A stretch of 64,000 nt of DNA from Pelotomaculum sp. DTU098 (lineage in GTDB: Bacteria; Bacillota; Desulfotomaculia; Desulfotomaculales; Pelotomaculaceae): contig LFSA01000022.1 in the NCBI GenBank assembly GCA_001512635.1, positions 1 to 64,000 of the forward strand, read 5' to 3'. Each line of letters starts with the position of its first letter. Position 1 is the stretch's first letter. Shown one piece after another: positions 61,436 to 64,000 of the stretch. The notes under the pieces are model-generated. The model was not told the origin of the DNA, ran no database searches, and saw nothing but the letters and a program-made list of their open reading frames with translations. A program made the translations under genes and the position numbers.

Positions 61436-62390
61436 CCGGTAGTTTGCCCCCTACCATTTCCGGTGAGAAGTCTAGAAGCCTGGAGAGATAGACGTCCACA
61501 TCGGCCCTGGCCTCGGAGCCCGGGACAAAGTGCAGCCGGGTCCGCTCCATGCTCTGGACAAATACCTGGGCCGGAATGCTTGCGCTGGCTTCAACCAGGG
61601 GAGCGGCTTCAGCGGGATTGGCCACCGTCCATTCCAGGGCCCCGGCGTAGGTCCGCTGAAATTCCGAAACCGTTCCCGGGTAATTCCGGGCAAACTCGTT
61701 GAGCACCACCATGCCGGCCTGGGGCAGTGCGGTGGATTCACCTTCATATTGTTGCCAGTCGCTGTAGAAATCCCGGATAACCCGTGCTTCCTTGTGGTTC
61801 ATCAGAACCTGGGACAGCATGGGTTCCGGTAACACGGCGTTTTTCACCAGGCCGTTGACCATCATCCGGGCAATCTCCGGGGAATCCAGGTAGGTTAAGT
61901 GGACTTCTCCTTCCTTTAACCCGTTTCGGCTCAGGAAATACTGGGTCAGCACATCGGGAGTGGAGCCCCTGGCTCCAACGTGGAGTTCCTTTCCCCTGAG
62001 GTCCGTCCATTCCTTGACATCGCTTTCCAGGGTGACCAGGTAAAGTATTCCCCAGGTACTGACATTAGCCAGGGAAATGTCAACCCCTTTGTTGTACAAT
62101 TTTGCTGCAACGTTTACCGGAAGCACGCTGAAATCCGCTTCTCCCTTAACAACCCTGGTGGTGGCTTCCTCTACTGATTTGTAGTAGATGATTTCCAGCG
62201 GGGTTCCGTCCGGCAGAACCTCACCGGCCATTTTAAAAAGCGGCGCAGTGGGTGGGGCCAGGGGAGCCTGGACCACGATTTTTTCCGGTCTGGCGGGGGC
62301 CGGTGTTTTGTCTCCGGAGCCGGCGCCAATACAGCCGGCGTTCAGCAAAATTAACAGAAAAAGTAAAATAATGGTTGCTGTCCGGTGCAT
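61410..62390 (-). CDS. SsuA/TauA-like substrate-binding lipoprotein
   Basis: A 326-residue lipoprotein: signal peptide with LLNAGC lipobox, Pro/Ala-rich linker, then an NMT1/SsuA-like fold (PPTAPLFKMAGE, VEEATTRVVKGEADFSVLPVNVAAKLYNKG, DLRGKELHVGARGSTPDVLTQYFLSRNGL). The binding segment ADFSVLPVNVAAKLYNKG points to the group often annotated as nitrate/sulfonate/bicarbonate-type binding proteins. The ligand is not known. First gene of the minus-strand unit with permease, ATPase and SSS symporter. Confidence 0.9.
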   Translation of the reverse strand: MHRTATIILLFLLILLNAGCIGAGSGDKTPAPARPEKIVVQAPLAPPTAPLFKMAGEVLPDGTPLEIIYYKSVEEATTRVVKGEADFSVLPVNVAAKLYNKGVDISLANVSTWGILYLVTLESDVKEWTDLRGKELHVGARGSTPDVLTQYFLSRNGLKEGEVHLTYLDSPEIARMMVNGLVKNAVLPEPMLSQVLMNHKEARVIRDFYSDWQQYEGESTALPQAGMVVLNEFARNYPGTVSEFQRTYAGALEWTVANPAEAAPLVEASASIPAQVFVQSMERTRLHFVPGSEARADVDVYLSRLLDFSPEMVGGKLPDEKFYLSN

Positions 62391-62735
62391 GTTAAACCTT
62401 CTCCTTTAGCGGTTGTAGTAAGACCTGATAAGTATTCGCCAAATTATGACGAGATCCTTCCCTTCAGTTTTATGTCATCAAAAACCCCGGAAGAGCGAAT
62501 ATTTTTTGAACTCTTACACAAAAAAGAAGGATAATGTGTAGTGTAAGGGATAATTGGTAAAGTAAAATAAGCACGAAGGTGTATCCTCTTTGCTTATATA
62601 AGGCAGGGGTTATTTTTGTGTAGATTCAGATGACTATTTGTTGATAGAAAAGGGAAGGGCTGGGCGAGGCAATGGATGAACCCGGGCAAATTTCAGGGTT
62701 TTTGCGCAAGGTAAGCCCGGGGTTTGTTTTACTGC
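62391..62735. other. Divergent intergenic region
   Basis: About 350 bases with no reading frame of note, between the divergent ABC binding-protein and DUF763 genes. AT-rich in the middle. Promoter for the ABC operon expected on the minus strand; not pinpointed. Confidence 0.4.
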
Positions 62736-62765
62736 TTGTTTTGGAAACAGGTGTTCGCATATAAT
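62736..62765 (+). promoter_or_regulatory. Promoter with LexA-like box before the DUF763 gene
   Basis: TTGTTT at about 62736-62741 and TATAAT at 62760-62765 with an 18-base spacer. The spacer contains GAAACAGGTGTTCG at 62744-62757, which matches the right half of the Firmicute SOS box (CGAAC-N4-GTTCG) fully and the left half in three of five bases. A further CGAAC half-site lies just after the start codon. Confidence 0.45.
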
Positions 62766-62787
62766 AGCCCTAGATTGAGGTGATCAT

Positions 62788-63876
62788 ATGCGAACAGGGA
62801 TTGCAAACCTCCCCCTGCACGGGCACCACTGCCCCCGCTGGCTCTTTGACCGGATGGTCAAGCTTAGTTCACTAATAATTGAGGCCATTGTTGAAGAATA
62901 CGGAACGGCTGAGGTTCTTGACCGGCTTTCCGATCCTTTCTGGTTCCAGGCACTGGGTTGCGTGGTTGGTTTTGACTGGCATTCCTCCGGCCTGACCACG
63001 GTATTGTGCGGTGCCCTGAAAGAGGGACTCCGGCCCAAGCAGCGCCAGCTGGGGCTCTACCTTGCGGGAGGCAAAGCCAGGGCTTCCCGCAGGACACCCC
63101 TGGAAATCGAAGAATACGCAGACCGCTTCGGCCTCTCTGTAGACGTTCCGGCACTGCAGTACGCCAGCCGCATGTCCGCCAAGGTGGACAGCGCGGCGGT
63201 GCAGGACGGCTATCAAATATACCATCATGTTTTTATCTTTACGGCAGACGGACGCTGGGCGGTGGTACAGCAAGGAATGAACCAGGTTACAGGGTGGGCC
63301 CGGCGTTACCACTGGAAAGGTGACAGGCTGGAAAGCTTTATTCAGGAACCCCATACTGCCGTATGCGGGGAGCCGGAGGAAAGGGTTATAAACCTGGTGG
63401 CCGCGGAAAGTGGGGAGGCCAGGGACACATCACTTTACCTGGCCCAAAGGCCGCTGGAAGTAATTAAGAACCTGAAAAAAATAGAGGAACTGTCCGGGCG
63501 GGGGAAGCTTGAACTGAACCTGCCCGCTGCCCACCCGGTTCCGGGAGCCGGCCGGATTGAGAAGACCCTGAACAGGCTTTATGACCTGAAACCTTCCTCT
63601 TATGAACAGTTACTGGCAGTGGAAGGGGTGGGTCCGGCTACAGTGAGGGCTTTTGCCCTGGTTTCCGAGGTTGTTTACAATGCCAGGGCCAGCCGCCGTG
63701 ACCCGGTTCGGTACAGTTTTGCCCACGGCGGCAAAGACGGACACCCCTTCCCGGTAAACAGAGAAAACTATGACCGTTCCATTATGCTTCTGGAGAATGC
63801 CCTGCGCCGGGCTAAAGCTGGCCGGAGAGAAACCGTCGAAGCCCTGAAACGGTTGGCTTTAATCAACAAGATGTAG
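62788..63876 (+). CDS. DUF763 family protein
   Basis: A 362-residue protein of the DUF763 family, known mainly from archaea and thermophilic bacteria and of unknown function. Typical elements: TGIANLPLHGHHCPRWLFDRMVKLS at the N terminus, FWFQALGCVVGFDWHSSGLTTVLCGALKEGL, KVDSAAVQDGYQIYHHVFIFTADGRWAVVQQGMN, and a late helix-hairpin-helix-like motif (LLAVEGVGPATVRAFALVSEV) followed by FAHGGKDGHPFPVNR. The hairpin motif suggests DNA or RNA binding. GAGGTGATCAT precedes the ATG, with a LexA-like promoter upstream. Confidence 0.93.
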   Translation: MRTGIANLPLHGHHCPRWLFDRMVKLSSLIIEAIVEEYGTAEVLDRLSDPFWFQALGCVVGFDWHSSGLTTVLCGALKEGLRPKQRQLGLYLAGGKARASRRTPLEIEEYADRFGLSVDVPALQYASRMSAKVDSAAVQDGYQIYHHVFIFTADGRWAVVQQGMNQVTGWARRYHWKGDRLESFIQEPHTAVCGEPEERVINLVAAESGEARDTSLYLAQRPLEVIKNLKKIEELSGRGKLELNLPAAHPVPGAGRIEKTLNRLYDLKPSSYEQLLAVEGVGPATVRAFALVSEVVYNARASRRDPVRYSFAHGGKDGHPFPVNRENYDRSIMLLENALRRAKAGRRETVEALKRLALINKM

Positions 63877-63954
63877 AAAATAATTAATAGCGGGTGTTTC
63901 TTGTCTGAAATTGGTATATAATATTAATTAACAGAAAAAAGGAGGGATTTTTAG

Positions 63955-64000
63955 TTGAAAACAGATCAAAACTTAAAAGAAGCTTTTGCCGGTGAATCAC
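63955..64000 (+). CDS. Rubrerythrin, 5' end only (cut by the window)
   Basis: TTG at 63955 behind AGGAGGG begins a frame reading MKTDQNLKEAFAGES and runs off the window end. The AFAGES segment matches the start of the rubrerythrin at 29750-30322 (TAFAGESQ), so this is a second rubrerythrin-type protein. Identity of the rest cannot be seen. Confidence 0.7.
   Translation, partial: MKTDQNLKEAFAGES

Noticed and set aside
1-64000. CRISPR arrays, tRNA or rRNA genes, insertion sequences, prophage
   Set aside because: I saw no regularly spaced repeats, no tRNA TpsiC-loop or acceptor-type patterns that fold, no transposase, integrase or phage structural genes; a tRNAscan or IS search could still reveal something missed by eye.

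Overview
The window is about 64 kb of a single bacterial chromosome segment, roughly half G+C. It has strong AGGAGG-type ribosome binding sites, frequent TTG and GTG starts, and many hairpin-plus-U-tract terminators. The gene content (rubrerythrins, a giant 2-hydroxyacyl-CoA dehydratase activase, SpoIIE/STAS partner switching, a DUF362 ferredoxin-like protein, FmdE, CBO0543-type membrane proteins, a mycofactocin precursor) fits a spore-forming anaerobic Firmicute of the Desulfotomaculum/Pelotomaculum (Peptococcaceae) type. That placement is inference from gene content, not a database match. I see no prophage, insertion sequence, CRISPR array, rRNA or tRNA.

Layout. 0.3-10 kb: RluA-type pseudouridine synthase, RtcB RNA ligase, MarR regulator, nitroreductase, a 1.4 kb decayed stretch, a LysA-type decarboxylase, a CysM-type sulfhydrylase, an EamA transporter and a small membrane protein, with a relic that looks like an O-antigen ligase between the last two. 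10.6-15.8 kb: the 1446-residue activase and a metallo-beta-lactamase-fold enzyme. 16-21.8 kb: MscS channel, YjbQ, a membrane SpoIIE phosphatase fused to an RsbW-like kinase domain with its STAS partner, and an amidohydrolase. 21.9-29.3 kb: LysM membrane protein, TrkH, a bactofilin-like membrane protein, a DnaJ/CbpM pair and MoeA. 29.7-34.4 kb: rubrerythrin, DUF362 protein, a second CBO0543-like protein, a mycofactocin precursor peptide (mftA) with its coupled short-chain dehydrogenase, and an LspA-like protein. 34.7-39.5 kb: an HlyD/ABC/ABC/permease/TetR export operon (YbhGFSR type). 39.9-45 kb: CinA, then thiamine pyrophosphokinase and a TPP-riboswitch-controlled THI5/NMT1 transporter whose first gene is a pseudogene. 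45.9-52.9 kb: a nickel/peptide-type ABC operon with FmdE and a cupin, behind a structured leader containing a short His-rich ORF. 53-55.1 kb: a sirtuin, an unknown protein and a zinc-ribbon protein. 55.5-58.2 kb: an unusual polar-amino-acid-type ABC operon. 58.4-62.4 kb: an ABC importer of the SsuABC/TauABC type plus a sodium:solute symporter. 62.8-64 kb: a DUF763 protein and the first codons of a second rubrerythrin.

The most unusual content is the three-gene operon at 55.5-58.2 kb. Its substrate-binding lipoprotein carries the two lobes of an SBP_bac_3 fold in swapped order, which looks like a circular permutation at the hinge. Its ATPase has a roughly 115-residue C-terminal domain resembling a degenerate RsbW/GHKL anti-sigma module. 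Together these suggest a transporter-derived sensor feeding a partner-switching pathway. The same window encodes a SpoIIE phosphatase-kinase and STAS pair that could belong to such a pathway; a link between the two loci is only a hypothesis. Second in interest is mftA with its SDR and no maturation genes nearby.
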